Shown in pieces: positions 43,566-52,728 of a stretch of 64,000 nucleotides of DNA. Positions within the stretch are counted from its first letter, which is position 1, and every line of letters starts with the position of its first letter. Below the pieces are notes generated by a model, which made no database searches, was not told the DNA's origin, and was given only the letters and a program-made list of their open reading frames with translations. The DNA lies in the NCBI RefSeq assembly GCF_001514115.1, contig NZ_KQ948459.1:124001-188000 (forward strand). Direction: 5' to 3'. This DNA comes from Streptomyces olivochromogenes (GTDB lineage: Bacteria; Actinomycetota; Actinomycetes; Streptomycetales; Streptomycetaceae). The translations under genes were made by a program, and so were the position numbers.

Positions 43566-44612
43566 TCAGTCCTCTTCGCCGCCTTCGTCGTCGTCGCCCT
43601 CGAAGAAGTCACCCACCTCGTCGACGACTTCGGCCGCGACCAGCCCGCCGACCACCCCCACCGCGAGTCCCGCCGCGCCGGCCGCGACCGCGGTACCGAG
43701 GCCGGGCCCGGAGCGGTGGCCCTCATGACCGGACCCGTAGTCGGACCCGTAGCCGGACTCATGGGCCGAGTGCTGCCCGTACCCGCTTGCGGCGGCATAC
43801 GGATCGGCGTGGCCGTACGTGGCGTGCGAGCCGTACGACGCCCGGTGCTCGACCAACTGCCTGACCCAGCCGTCGACTTCGCTGTTCCAGTCGCGGCCCC
43901 CGACAGCGTGATGGCTCACCGTGAAGCGAGTGAGGGCGTCCTGCCCGGACTCGAAGAGCCCGCCGCGCTTGTCGGCCTCCAGGACGATCTCCATGCCGGC
44001 CGGGGTGGCCAGGAAGGTCAGCTCGATCTCGTTCACCGCGTGCGCGTACTGCGGCGCGGGTGTCAGCTCGATCTCCTGGTAGAAGGGCAACTGCTGCCCC
44101 GTACCCCCGATGTGGCCGTGTTCGAGATCGGCGGACTTGAAGCCGAAGCCCAGCTGCCCCAGCGCCTCCAGGACCGCTTCCTGGACCGGCAGCGGACGCA
44201 CCGTGAGCGGATCCAGGTCGCCCTTGTCCCTCGCACCGGCCACCGCGAGCTCGGTGCGCACACCGAGGACGATGCCCAGCGGCTGCCCGTACAGCTCGCT
44301 GACCGGTGTCTCCCACGGCAGGGACACACTGAACGGAACGCTGTACCGCTCCTGCTCGGCGAGGCGGAAACCGCCGCCGACCGTGAACCGCTCGAAGACG
44401 ACGGCGCCCTCGCTCTCCCCGTCCTCGTGCTCGGCCTCCACCCGGGCGATCAGTTCGAGCCCGATGTGCTCGATCTCCACGTCCGCGCTGCCACCCTGGA
44501 GATGGACCTGCCCGGACAGGATCCCGCCGGGCGCCACCGCGCCGCCGTCGAGAACCGTGTCCACCGAGGGGCCGCCTGCGCCCATCGCCCCGAGCAGCCG
44601 TTTGAACACCAT
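43566..44612 (-). CDS. Spo0M-family sporulation-control protein
   Basis: The 348-residue protein has a Spo0M/arrestin-like fold in residues 1-240. It starts MVFKRLLGAMGAGGPSVDTVL and has strand patterns GGILSGQVHLQGG, VPFSVSLPWETPVSELYG and VRPLPVQEAVLEALGQLGF. A Tyr/Gly/His-rich stretch follows (about 255-300), then one hydrophobic Ala/Gly-rich helix (AVAAGAAGLAVGVVGGLVAA), and an acidic tail DDDEGGEED. Spo0M proteins influence entry into development and cell division in spore formers. The C-terminal helix and tail go beyond the Bacillus protein. Terminators lie on both sides. Confidence 0.88.
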   Translation of the reverse strand: MVFKRLLGAMGAGGPSVDTVLDGGAVAPGGILSGQVHLQGGSADVEIEHIGLELIARVEAEHEDGESEGAVVFERFTVGGGFRLAEQERYSVPFSVSLPWETPVSELYGQPLGIVLGVRTELAVAGARDKGDLDPLTVRPLPVQEAVLEALGQLGFGFKSADLEHGHIGGTGQQLPFYQEIELTPAPQYAHAVNEIELTFLATPAGMEIVLEADKRGGLFESGQDALTRFTVSHHAVGGRDWNSEVDGWVRQLVEHRASYGSHATYGHADPYAAASGYGQHSAHESGYGSDYGSGHEGHRSGPGLGTAVAAGAAGLAVGVVGGLVAAEVVDEVGDFFEGDDDEGGEED

Positions 44613-44652
44613 GTCGGTGTGGCTCCTTCACTGATCGCACTCATCGTTCCGA

Positions 44653-44680
44653 ACCGGCTCGGAGCGAGCCCCGAGCCGGT
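44653..44680 (-). terminator. Terminator after the secreted phosphatase gene
   Basis: A 10-bp perfect stem (ACCGGCTCGG with CCGAGCCGGT) encloses an 8-base loop, 60 bases beyond the leftward phosphatase stop. Confidence 0.75.
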
Positions 44681-44740
44681 GGGATCAGAACTGACGGCAT
44701 CGGTAATGAAGTTCCCAAGTCACCTGGACGGAGGCATCTT

Positions 44741-46099
44741 TCACGACTGGGTGCGCCCGAAGCAGTGCTCCAGCTCGTCCAGGTCGTAGAACGCGCTGCC
44801 CTTCGCCACGGGCGCGCAGCCCGCCTTGAACGCGGTCTCCTTCTCGTTGTAGAGCATCCGCACCAGATAGGTGTCGCCCTTGCGGAACACGTCCCACTGG
44901 ATGTTCGCGGCCATCGGGGCCACCGAGCCGCCCCGCCAGGGGTTGTCCGTATAGGTGTACGGCCGAGTCGTCGTCACCGGCTTCGTGCTGCCCGGCAGCC
45001 GCATGAGTGCGGCGAGCGGGATGATCTCCTCGGCGTGGGTGAAACGCAGCTCCGCGCCGAGGTCGCTGGTTCCGTCACGCTTGGCCTCGGCCTTCTTGAA
45101 GAAGTCGTCGAGCAGGACGTCCGCCATCTTGTACGTGATGTCGCTGTCCGCGAAGCCCGGTCCCTTCTCGTAGAAGTCCTCGGCGTCGCTGAGACAGGCG
45201 AACCAGGCGGCGTCGCGCGGGGCGAGGTAGCGCTCCAGGTGCCAGCTGCCCTCGTCGGTCATGGCCGGGGCGATGCTGTAGAGGTTGTAGACCGCCTGGG
45301 CCGCGTCCACCTCGCTGCCGATGGAGGCGAACTCCCCGTCCGAGATCCGCTGTACGAAGGCCGGGGTGAAGATCCTCTTCAGGATGTCGCGGGCCGCGCG
45401 GTGGGTGGCCGGCTGCTCGGTGACGTTCTTGAGCGTGGTGGCCAGCCGCTGGTCGTGGGCGATGTAGTCGCGGTAGGCGGCACCGCCCGCGGACTTGTGG
45501 AAGTAGAGCAGGTCGGGGTCGGTGCGCGCCGGGCCGATGAGGGGAGCGAGAGCCGGGTCGGCGTCGGTGAGCGCCGAGGCGAAGAGGGCGCCGCTGTCGA
45601 CGGCGCGGCCCTGGCCCGAGCTGACCACGTCGATCGGCTCGGAGTCCTTGGCGATCCGCGCGAACAGTCCGGGCAGCCGCTGTGCCATGCGCGCCGCCGT
45701 GTCCTGGATCTCCCGCTTGCCCCGGCCGCTGAGGTTGCCGTATCCGACCTTCTCCATCGCCGCCAGCAGCGAGCGCACCTGCGGGCCGAACTCCGCACCG
45801 GGACGGGTGAGTTGGCCCTCGCTCTCGGCCTTGTCCCACAGCTGGAGGATCAGCTCTCCGTCCTCGCCGCTCGTCGCCGCGCGCGAACCGTGCCGGGACA
45901 CGTTCTCGGTGAACACCGGGACGAAACCCTTCGGTGCCCGCTGGTACGTACGGGCGTTCTGCTGCGGCGCGTACGGCGTCTTCGTCCCGTAACTGCCCGA
46001 CGCCCCGCCCGCCGCCTGCGCAGGGAGCGGGGACATGAGGAGGACGGAGAGCGCGGAGAGGGTGAGGGCCAGGGCGGGGGCGGCCGCGATGCGTTTCAT
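44741..46099 (-). CDS. Secreted histidine-type acid phosphatase (MINPP/phytase-like)
   Basis: The 452-residue protein has a signal peptide of about 30 residues (KRIAAAPALALTLSALSVLLMSPLPAQA). Catalytic RHG lies in ENVSRHGSRAA and the second catalytic segment is FTHAEEIIPL. HAE in place of the HD of classic histidine acid phosphatases is typical of the MINPP (multiple inositol polyphosphate phosphatase) branch. It should remove phosphates from inositol phosphates or other esters outside the cell. ATG at 46099 gives a sharp signal peptide. It is a single gene with its own terminator and might be phosphate-regulated, although no PHO box was recognised. Confidence 0.88.
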   Translation of the reverse strand: MKRIAAAPALALTLSALSVLLMSPLPAQAAGGASGSYGTKTPYAPQQNARTYQRAPKGFVPVFTENVSRHGSRAATSGEDGELILQLWDKAESEGQLTRPGAEFGPQVRSLLAAMEKVGYGNLSGRGKREIQDTAARMAQRLPGLFARIAKDSEPIDVVSSGQGRAVDSGALFASALTDADPALAPLIGPARTDPDLLYFHKSAGGAAYRDYIAHDQRLATTLKNVTEQPATHRAARDILKRIFTPAFVQRISDGEFASIGSEVDAAQAVYNLYSIAPAMTDEGSWHLERYLAPRDAAWFACLSDAEDFYEKGPGFADSDITYKMADVLLDDFFKKAEAKRDGTSDLGAELRFTHAEEIIPLAALMRLPGSTKPVTTTRPYTYTDNPWRGGSVAPMAANIQWDVFRKGDTYLVRMLYNEKETAFKAGCAPVAKGSAFYDLDELEHCFGRTQS

Positions 46100-46256
46100 G
46101 AGGGCGTCGATTCGTCCGGGGGCGGGCTCGGTGATCGGCCGCATCGTTTCCGGACGACGTGAACGTCGGGTGACTGTGACATGGCGGGCGCCGGGTGCGC
46201 ATGCCCCGGCGCCCGCACCTCGAACAGGCCCGAAATGACACCTGGTTGAAGAAGGG

Positions 46257-48164
46257 CTACCTGGTTGAAGAGGTGTTGGCCGAGGAACTGCTCTGCTGAC
46301 CAGGGACCTGCCCGCTCCCGTGTCCGGGGACCTGCCCGCTCCCGTGCGGGGGTCGTGACCGTCCTCCCGGCCTCCGCAGGAGTGGGCGGCGGCCGAGCGC
46401 GGGCAGCGCGGGCGGGGTGAGGAAGCCCTCCGCGCGGGCGGCGGCGATCCCGATGCGGGGGAGATCGCTGCTCTTCTCGAAGAGGAGGTAACGGGGCTCC
46501 CAGACGGGCCGGTACTTGGCGTTGGCCCGGTAGAGGGACTCGAGTTGCCACCAGCGGGAGAGGAACGTCAGCACCGCGCACCACAGACGCAGCACGGGTC
46601 CTGCGCCCAGCCGGGAGCCGCGCTCGAAGACGGAACGGAACATGGCGAAGTTCAGCGAGACCCGCTGCACCCCGATCTCCTCGGCGCGCAGCAGGAGTTC
46701 GATGACCATGAACTCCATGAGGCCGTTCTCGGAGTCACGGTCCCGGCGCATCAGGTCGAGCGACAGCCCCTTGTCGCCCCACGGCACGAAGCTCAGCACG
46801 GCCCGCGGTTCGTCCTGGCTGTCACGGCACTCCAGCATCACGCACCGGCCGTCGCCCGGGTCGCCGAGCCGGCCGAGAGCCATGGAGAACCCACGCTCGG
46901 TCTCGCCGTCCCGCCAGTGGTCCGCCTTGTCGATGAGGGTGGCCATGTCGGCCTCGGGGATGTCCTCGTGGCGGCGGATGCCGACGGTGTACCCGGCCCG
47001 GCGGATGCGGTTGTGTGCCTGGCGCACTCCGCGCATCGCGCGCCCTTCGAGGGTGAAGTCGGCGCGGTCCACGATGGCTTCGTCGCCGAGTTCGAGGGCG
47101 TCGAGGCCGTGCCGGGCGTAGATCGTGCCGGCCTCCTCACCGGCGCCCATCACGGCCGGCGTCCAGGCGTGCCGCCGCGCCTCGTGCAGCCATGCCTCGA
47201 TCGCACCGGGCCAGGCCTCGGGGTCGCCGATCGGGTCGCCGGAGGCCAGGGTCACTCCGCCGACCACCCGGTAGGCGATCGCCGCCTTGCCGCTCGGGGA
47301 CCACATGACGGCCTTGTCGCGGCGCAGCGCGAAGTAGCCCAGCGAGTCCCGCTCACCGTGCTTGGCGAGAAGGTCGCGCAGACGTCGCTCGTCGTCCTCG
47401 CCGAGGAGTTCCCGCCCGCGCGGCGCGCGGAAGCAGGCGTAGAGCACGAGCAGGAAGGATGCCGCGATCAGGATGTTGACGATCACGTCCACCCAGCGGG
47501 GCGCGACCACCGAGTCGAGGCGGTCGGCGAGCGGGCCGACGCTGACCCCGCGCAGCAGCGTGTACGCGATCCGGTCGCTCAGCGGTGCCCCGGACACCTT
47601 GTTGGTGGCGCTCACCAGCAGCGTTCCGAGGGTGCCGCTGACCAGGAAGCCACCGGCGCCGACGGCCAGCGCCAGCCGGGGGTTGGAGCGGTCCCCGACG
47701 GCCTGGAACTCTCTTCGACCGACCAGCAGCGCGACGACGAAGAGCCCGGTGAACACGGTCGAGAACCAGTTGAAGCCGTGCCGTCGGTACTGCTCCTGCG
47801 TGAGCGCCAGGACGTACAGCCCGAAGAGCGGTCCCGCCAGCAGCATGTTGAAGATCCACGCGGCCCGTTTGCGGCGCCGCATCACCAGGGCCAGGAACAG
47901 CGCCAGCGCGGCCGAGACCAGTCCGGCGGTGGCCAGGTACGGGGTGAAGAACTCGCCTCCGTTGTGCTCGTGCACCTCTTCCCGGAACGGCAGCGACGTG
48001 ACCGCCACCACGTTGAGCAGTGCGAGGAGTCGCAGGTACCAGACCGTGGCCGCGGCCGCCCGTGGTCGCAACCGGGCGGCGATGGCTGGCCGTCCGGTCG
48101 GGTCCGTCCGGCGCGACTTCGAGTTCCTCTGTTCCGGGACGAGTACTGGCTGTTGTGCAGACAC
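46257..48164 (-). CDS. MprF-like phosphatidylglycerol aminoacyltransferase (DUF2156)
   Basis: The 635-residue protein has about six membrane helices in residues 40-235, followed by a cytoplasmic GNAT-like DUF2156 domain. That domain has GDPIGDPEAWPGAIEAWLHEARRHAW, a YARHGLDALELGDEAIV segment and FERGSRLGAGPVLRLWCAVLTFLSRWWQLESLYRANAKYRP, all features of MprF/LysX-like enzymes that transfer lysine or alanine from tRNA to phosphatidylglycerol. No lysyl-tRNA synthetase domain is attached. The tail has GSGQVPG twice and poly-Ser. GTG at 48164 follows AAGGTGAT. The upstream region contains an AAACCCTACA half-operator. Confidence 0.88.
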   Translation of the reverse strand: MSAQQPVLVPEQRNSKSRRTDPTGRPAIAARLRPRAAAATVWYLRLLALLNVVAVTSLPFREEVHEHNGGEFFTPYLATAGLVSAALALFLALVMRRRKRAAWIFNMLLAGPLFGLYVLALTQEQYRRHGFNWFSTVFTGLFVVALLVGRREFQAVGDRSNPRLALAVGAGGFLVSGTLGTLLVSATNKVSGAPLSDRIAYTLLRGVSVGPLADRLDSVVAPRWVDVIVNILIAASFLLVLYACFRAPRGRELLGEDDERRLRDLLAKHGERDSLGYFALRRDKAVMWSPSGKAAIAYRVVGGVTLASGDPIGDPEAWPGAIEAWLHEARRHAWTPAVMGAGEEAGTIYARHGLDALELGDEAIVDRADFTLEGRAMRGVRQAHNRIRRAGYTVGIRRHEDIPEADMATLIDKADHWRDGETERGFSMALGRLGDPGDGRCVMLECRDSQDEPRAVLSFVPWGDKGLSLDLMRRDRDSENGLMEFMVIELLLRAEEIGVQRVSLNFAMFRSVFERGSRLGAGPVLRLWCAVLTFLSRWWQLESLYRANAKYRPVWEPRYLLFEKSSDLPRIGIAAARAEGFLTPPALPALGRRPLLRRPGGRSRPPHGSGQVPGHGSGQVPGQQSSSSANTSSTR

Positions 48165-48258
48165 CGTGGAGCATCACCTTGGGGAGAGGGCGGTGGGGGA
48201 GAGCTGCGGGAGCGGGGGCGGAGAACTCTGTGTGTTCCCTGAGAGGGCCAGAGCGGGG

Positions 48259-48281
48259 AAACCCTACATGTTGTAAGGAAG
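48259..48281. promoter_or_regulatory. AAACCCTACA half-operator upstream of the MprF-like gene
   Basis: AAACCCTACA is followed by TGT and TGTAAGGAAG. The left arm is identical to the perfect palindrome at 53406-53428 and the right arm is degenerate. Confidence 0.45.
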
Positions 48282-48646
48282 GGGCGAGTTGTGGTCGCGG
48301 TGAGGATTGCCGCCGAGGGTCTTAACGAGTGGCGGTCAGCGGTGTTGCGGGGAAGGACTGCCTGGTCCCGGCGGTGCCGCGGGGTAAGCAGCTGGTAAGA
48401 ATCGAAGCGCGGACGGAATCTCCGCGGTGGGGGCGCGACCGCACCGCCGGGCTGTCGCCATGCGTCCCGCGCAGGGACGCGGGCACCGGGACTCCGATCC
48501 GTCACTCGCGTATTACCGCAGCTCAGGCGCGTGATGCCTGTCTTGCGCGGCCCCCGTGCCAGTTGATCGGCCGATCTGCCCTCGTTACGGCCGACCCGGG
48601 CTCGGGATGCGATCCGCGTCCACTGTGTTGCGATTTGCACGCTCTC

Positions 48647-48676
48647 TTGACCGTTAGTTAGGCATGCCTACACTAA
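48647..48676 (+). promoter_or_regulatory. efe promoter with DmdR/IdeR-like iron box
   Basis: A TTGACC -35 (48647), 16-bp spacer and TACACT -10 (48669) give a vegetative promoter. The spacer contains TTAGGCATGCCTA, with a perfect 12-bp palindrome TAGGCATGCCTA at 48659-48670, close to the TTAGGCTNNCCTAA core of actinobacterial iron boxes. Repressor binding there would block RNA polymerase when iron is sufficient. Confidence 0.75.
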
Positions 48677-48730
48677 GCCCCGCTCTTGGCCGTCCGGCCT
48701 GGTATTTGCTGCATCGGAGAGAGGCCCGAG

Positions 48731-51301
48731 GTGTGGGACGACGCGTTTCCCAGCTTTCTGATCGGTCTGCGTGAGGGGTTGGAAGCGGGACTGATCGTCT
48801 CGGTTCTGGTGGCCACGCTCGTACGGTCCGACCAGCGCGCCCGACTTCCCCATGTGTGGACGGGAGTTGCCGCCGCCATCGGGTTGTCGATGAGCTTCGG
48901 TGCGGTCCTCACGTTCACGGCGGCGAACCTGCCCGGGAAGTCGCAGGAGGCGTTCGGGGGCACGCTCAGTCTGGTCGCGGTCGTGTTCGTCACCGCCATG
49001 GTGTTCTGGATGCGGCGCTCGGCCCGTACGTTCTCCGGCGAGATCAAACAGAAGGTCACCGCCGCGCTGGGCATGGGAGCGGGCGTACTGATCGCCACGT
49101 CGTTCCTCGCCGTCGGCCGCGAGGGTCTGGAGACCGCGCTGTTCCTGTGGACCACCGCGCAGGCCGCGGGGAGTTCGTCGGGTCCGCTGGCCGGAGCGGC
49201 GGTCGGACTGCTGCTCGCCGCGGCGCTGTGCTGGGGCCTGTACCGGCGCGTCCTGCACATCAACCTCACGCGGTTCTTCAGCATCACCGGCGCCGTGCTC
49301 ATCGTCATCGCCGCGGGCGTCCTCGGCTACGGCATGCGCGACCTCCAGGAAGCCACGGTGATCCCGGGCGGCACGTCGTACGCCTTCGATCTGTCGGCGC
49401 ATCTCGACCCGGCCTCCTGGTACGTCACCGTCGTCCAGGGCACGCTCAACCTCACCCCGCAGATGACCTGGCTTCAGGTCGGTGTCCACGGTGCGTACCT
49501 GGCGATCGTGATGACGCTGTTCGTACGCGGCGTCCGCGGGGCGGCCCCGGCGAAGCCGGTGCCTGTGGCGTCCGCCGCCGCGGTGGCCGAGACGGCGGAC
49601 GGCTCCGTGCCCGTGGGGCTCGCTGCCGCGGTGGCCGCCGAGCCGACGTCCGGGGCGTCCGCACCCGCCGCGGGCACGCAGCTCGCGGTGCTCCCCGCGA
49701 CGGACGTCGCGGGGGCAGCCAAGCGCGTGTCCGTGCCGCTCGACCCCGCCGAGGCGGAGCAGCCCGCGACGCCCGCCGCCATGCGGGCCGAGGGTCCCGC
49801 CGACCCCGACGCCAGGAGTGCCGCCGCGTCGACCGCCGTCGAGGCCGAGCGGTCCGCCGCGCCCGCTCCGGCCGGGGGTGAGGCCGGGTCTGTTGCCGCC
49901 GACGCCGACAGGGCCGCCTCGTCGGCCGCGATCGAGGCCGAGGCCGACCCGTCCGCCACGTCCGCCGCCGAAGGCGAGCGCGCCTCCGTAGACGAGGCCG
50001 CCGCTGAAGGCGAGCGCGCCTTCGCAGGAGAGCCCATCGCCGAAGGCGAGAAGTCCGCCGAGCCTGCCGACTCCGGACCCGAGGAGCCGTCCGCTTCCGC
50101 CGAGGGCGCCGTGGCCACGCCGTCCACCCCCCGTCGCTTCCCCCGCTGGACGGTCCCCGCCGTTCTCGTCGCCGTGCCCGCGCTCATCGCGGGGATCACC
50201 GTCGCCGCCAGCAGCGGAAAGCCCGCGTCCGGGACGCCCGTCGTCGAGGTGTCCGCGGCCGACTGCGGCAAGGGCTTCACCGCGCCCAAGCCGGGTCGGC
50301 AGACCTTCCAGGTGCGCAACACCGGCTCCCGTACCTCCGAGATCTATCTGATCGACCCGGTCAGCAACGCCGTCTACGGCGAGGTCGAGGGCATCGCCCC
50401 CGGCACCACCCGCGCCCTGATCGCCACCGTCGGGACGGGCTCGTACGCCTGGCGTTGTGTGCCCAACGGCGGGAAGGCCGTCACCTCGGCAGCCGTACGC
50501 GTCGGCGCGGGCGGCGGCTCCGTCCAGGCCGTACTGCCGGTCTCCGAGAAGGACCTCGCCGCACCGCTGGCCGCCTACCGGACGTACGTCGACCAGGGTC
50601 TGGCCGACCTGCAGACCAGGACACGCACCCTCCAGAGCGACCTGGACGCCGACAAGCTCGACCAGGCCCGCAAGGACTGGCTCCCCGCGCACACGCAGTA
50701 CGCCTCGCTCGGCGCCGCCTACGGAACGTTCGCCGACTTCGACGCGAAGATCAACGGACGTACGGCCGGACTCGCGGGCGGGGTCGACGACCCGGCCTTC
50801 ACCGGCTTCCACCGCATCGAGTACGGCCTGTGGCACGGCCAGTCCGCCGCCACCCTCGCGCCGTACGCCAAGCAACTCGCCGCCGATGTGGACGCCCTGC
50901 GCATGGACTTCCCGAAGCAGGACTTCGACCCGGCCGACCTCCCGCTGCGCACCCACGAGATCCTCGAGAACACCCTGCACCGCGAACTGAGCGGCAACGC
51001 CGACTACGGCAGCGGCACCGAGCTGGCCACGACCGAGGCCAACCTCGACGGCACCCGCGAACTGCTCAGCCTGCTCCGCCCGCTGATCGACAAGCGCAAC
51101 GCGAAGGTGATCCCGGCCGTCGACACATGGATGCGGCGCACCGAGCAACTGGTGCTCGCCCAGCGGGCCGAGGACGGCACCTGGACGCCGCTGGACAAGC
51201 TGTCCGACACCGACCGGCAGCGCCTCGACGGCTCGGTCGGCCAGTTGCTGGAAGAGCTCGCCCCGATCCCGGACCTCCTGGAGATCCGCAAGGCCGCGTG
51301 A
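48731..51301 (+). CDS. efeUO: EfeU-EfeO fusion: Ftr1-type iron permease with cupredoxin-M75 domain
   Basis: The 856-residue protein fuses two proteins of the EfeUOB ferrous-iron system. Residues 1-280 are EfeU with seven predicted helices and both REGLE motifs (R14-E18 and R130-E134), which carry iron across the membrane. About 190 residues of Ala/Glu-rich linker follow. A single hydrophobic segment (about 477-500) precedes EfeO: a cupredoxin-like domain (about 505-600) and an M75/imelysin domain (about 620-856) with the HRIEYG motif near 694. GTG at 48731 lies 50 bases after the expected transcription start. A GTG at 50111 could start a free EfeO. The efeB gene follows. Confidence 0.93.
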   Translation: MWDDAFPSFLIGLREGLEAGLIVSVLVATLVRSDQRARLPHVWTGVAAAIGLSMSFGAVLTFTAANLPGKSQEAFGGTLSLVAVVFVTAMVFWMRRSARTFSGEIKQKVTAALGMGAGVLIATSFLAVGREGLETALFLWTTAQAAGSSSGPLAGAAVGLLLAAALCWGLYRRVLHINLTRFFSITGAVLIVIAAGVLGYGMRDLQEATVIPGGTSYAFDLSAHLDPASWYVTVVQGTLNLTPQMTWLQVGVHGAYLAIVMTLFVRGVRGAAPAKPVPVASAAAVAETADGSVPVGLAAAVAAEPTSGASAPAAGTQLAVLPATDVAGAAKRVSVPLDPAEAEQPATPAAMRAEGPADPDARSAAASTAVEAERSAAPAPAGGEAGSVAADADRAASSAAIEAEADPSATSAAEGERASVDEAAAEGERAFAGEPIAEGEKSAEPADSGPEEPSASAEGAVATPSTPRRFPRWTVPAVLVAVPALIAGITVAASSGKPASGTPVVEVSAADCGKGFTAPKPGRQTFQVRNTGSRTSEIYLIDPVSNAVYGEVEGIAPGTTRALIATVGTGSYAWRCVPNGGKAVTSAAVRVGAGGGSVQAVLPVSEKDLAAPLAAYRTYVDQGLADLQTRTRTLQSDLDADKLDQARKDWLPAHTQYASLGAAYGTFADFDAKINGRTAGLAGGVDDPAFTGFHRIEYGLWHGQSAATLAPYAKQLAADVDALRMDFPKQDFDPADLPLRTHEILENTLHRELSGNADYGSGTELATTEANLDGTRELLSLLRPLIDKRNAKVIPAVDTWMRRTEQLVLAQRAEDGTWTPLDKLSDTDRQRLDGSVGQLLEELAPIPDLLEIRKAA

Positions 51302-51444
51302 GCAGCCCAACGCCTGCTTGAGCAGCCCCGAGGCCGCGTCAGCAGCCCGGCGGCGCCGACCCCGAGACCGTCGGCCCACCCGCGCACCGAACCACCGCCC
51401 CCGCAGTACCGGGACCATGTGCCCACAGGAGAGGACCTCCCCCG

Positions 51445-52728
51445 ATGACGACCCCGAGCCAGGACGACCAGGCCGCGCAGGGCGGCTGCCCCTTCGGCCG
51501 CCGTACGTTCACCAAGACCGCCCTCGGCGTCGGCGCGGCCGGAGCCGCCCTGGCGGGCGCCGGGCTCGTCGGGGCCCAGGTGGCCGCCGGCAGCACTCCC
51601 GCCGCGGCGGCCGACTCGGGCAGCGGCAAGGTGTCCTTCCACGGCGCCCACCAGGCCGGCATCACCACCCCCGCGCCCACGGCCGCCGTCTTCGTCTCCT
51701 TCGACGTCATCGCCGAGGACCGCACCCAACTGATCGCCCTGCTGCGCACGATCACCGAACGGGCCCGCTTCCTGACCACCGGTGGCACCCCGGCCGACCT
51801 CGGCGTGGGCGCACCGCCCTCCGACAGCGGTCTGCTGGGCCCGGACCTGCCCGCGGACGACCTCACCGTCACCGTGGGCGTCGGCGCCTCGCTCTTCGAC
51901 GACCGCTACGGCCTCGCCGACCGCATACCGCGCCACCTCAAGCCGATGCGCACCTTCCCGAACGACAACCTCGACGCCGCCGAGTGCCACGGCGACCTGT
52001 CCTTGCAACTGTGCGCCGCCAACTCCGACACGGTGCTGCACGCCCTGCGCGACATCACCCGGCACACCCGCGGAGCGATGCAGATCAAGTGGCGCGTCGA
52101 CGGCTTCCAGAACCCGTCCCGTCCGACCGGCGCGCAGCGCAACTTCCTCGGGTTCAAGGACGGCATAGCCAACCCCGACACGACCTCGTCCCGCGAGATG
52201 GACAAGCTGGTCTGGGTCACCGCGGCCGACGGCGAACCGTCCTGGGCGGTCGGCGGCAGCTACCAGGTCATCCGCATCATCCGCATGCTGGTCGAGTTCT
52301 GGGACCGGGTCTCGCTCACCGAGCAGGAGAAGATGATCGGCCGCCGCCGTGACACCGGCGCACCCCTGGACGGCGCCCAGGAGACCGACATCCCGCGCTA
52401 CACCAAGGACCCCAAGGGCGAGGCGATCCCGCTGGACGCACACATCCGGCTCGCCAACCCCCGTACGGCGAAGACCGACACGGCCCGGATCCTGCGCCGC
52501 GGCTACAACTACGACCGAGGCGTCGACAAGGCGGGCAACCTCGACATGGGCCTGGCCTTCTGCTGCTACCAGCAGGACGTGGCCCGTCAGTTCGAGGCGA
52601 CCCAGACGCGTCTGATCGACGAGCCGCTCGTCGACTACATCAGCCCCACCGGGGGCGGCTACTTCTTCGTGCTGCCCGGGGTGAAGGACAAGTCCGACTG
52701 GCTGGGCCGCTCCCTCGTCGAGGGCTGA
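51445..52728 (+). CDS. efeB: EfeB, Tat-exported DyP-type heme peroxidase
   Basis: The 427-residue protein has a Tat signal (R19-R20 in GRRTFTKTALG, then a hydrophobic Ala/Gly stretch). It is a DyP-type peroxidase with the distal GFKDGIANP motif (about 233-241), a proximal His in DAHIRLANPR (about 331-340) and RRGYNYDRG near the end. In EfeUOB, EfeB oxidises Fe(II) for uptake or releases iron from heme. ATG at 51445 follows GAGAGGACC. It is 143 bases after the efeUO stop, and its last 70 bases overlap the convergent membrane-protein gene. Confidence 0.95.
   Translation: MTTPSQDDQAAQGGCPFGRRTFTKTALGVGAAGAALAGAGLVGAQVAAGSTPAAAADSGSGKVSFHGAHQAGITTPAPTAAVFVSFDVIAEDRTQLIALLRTITERARFLTTGGTPADLGVGAPPSDSGLLGPDLPADDLTVTVGVGASLFDDRYGLADRIPRHLKPMRTFPNDNLDAAECHGDLSLQLCAANSDTVLHALRDITRHTRGAMQIKWRVDGFQNPSRPTGAQRNFLGFKDGIANPDTTSSREMDKLVWVTAADGEPSWAVGGSYQVIRIIRMLVEFWDRVSLTEQEKMIGRRRDTGAPLDGAQETDIPRYTKDPKGEAIPLDAHIRLANPRTAKTDTARILRRGYNYDRGVDKAGNLDMGLAFCCYQQDVARQFEATQTRLIDEPLVDYISPTGGGYFFVLPGVKDKSDWLGRSLVEG

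Larger units (their letters stand above)
48165..48730. other. 566-base divergent intergenic region
   Basis: No credible gene is seen. It holds the AAACCCTACA element near the MprF-like gene, a 7-bp hairpin at 48462-48480 (GCGTCCC with GGGACGC), two GGTAAG words (48388 and 48399), and the iron-box promoter of the efe operon at the right end. An open frame at 48329-48661 has no ribosome-binding site and unusual composition. Confidence 0.6.

Noticed and set aside
48329..48661. Open frame of 110 codons in the mprF-efe gap
   Set aside because: No ribosome-binding site, no family resemblance, Arg/Pro-rich composition typical of a chance frame, and it ends in the iron-box promoter.
50111..51301. 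Separate efeO gene starting at GTG 50111
   Set aside because: The frame is continuous from efeU and the ribosome-binding site is weak, so it is recorded only as a possible alternative start.
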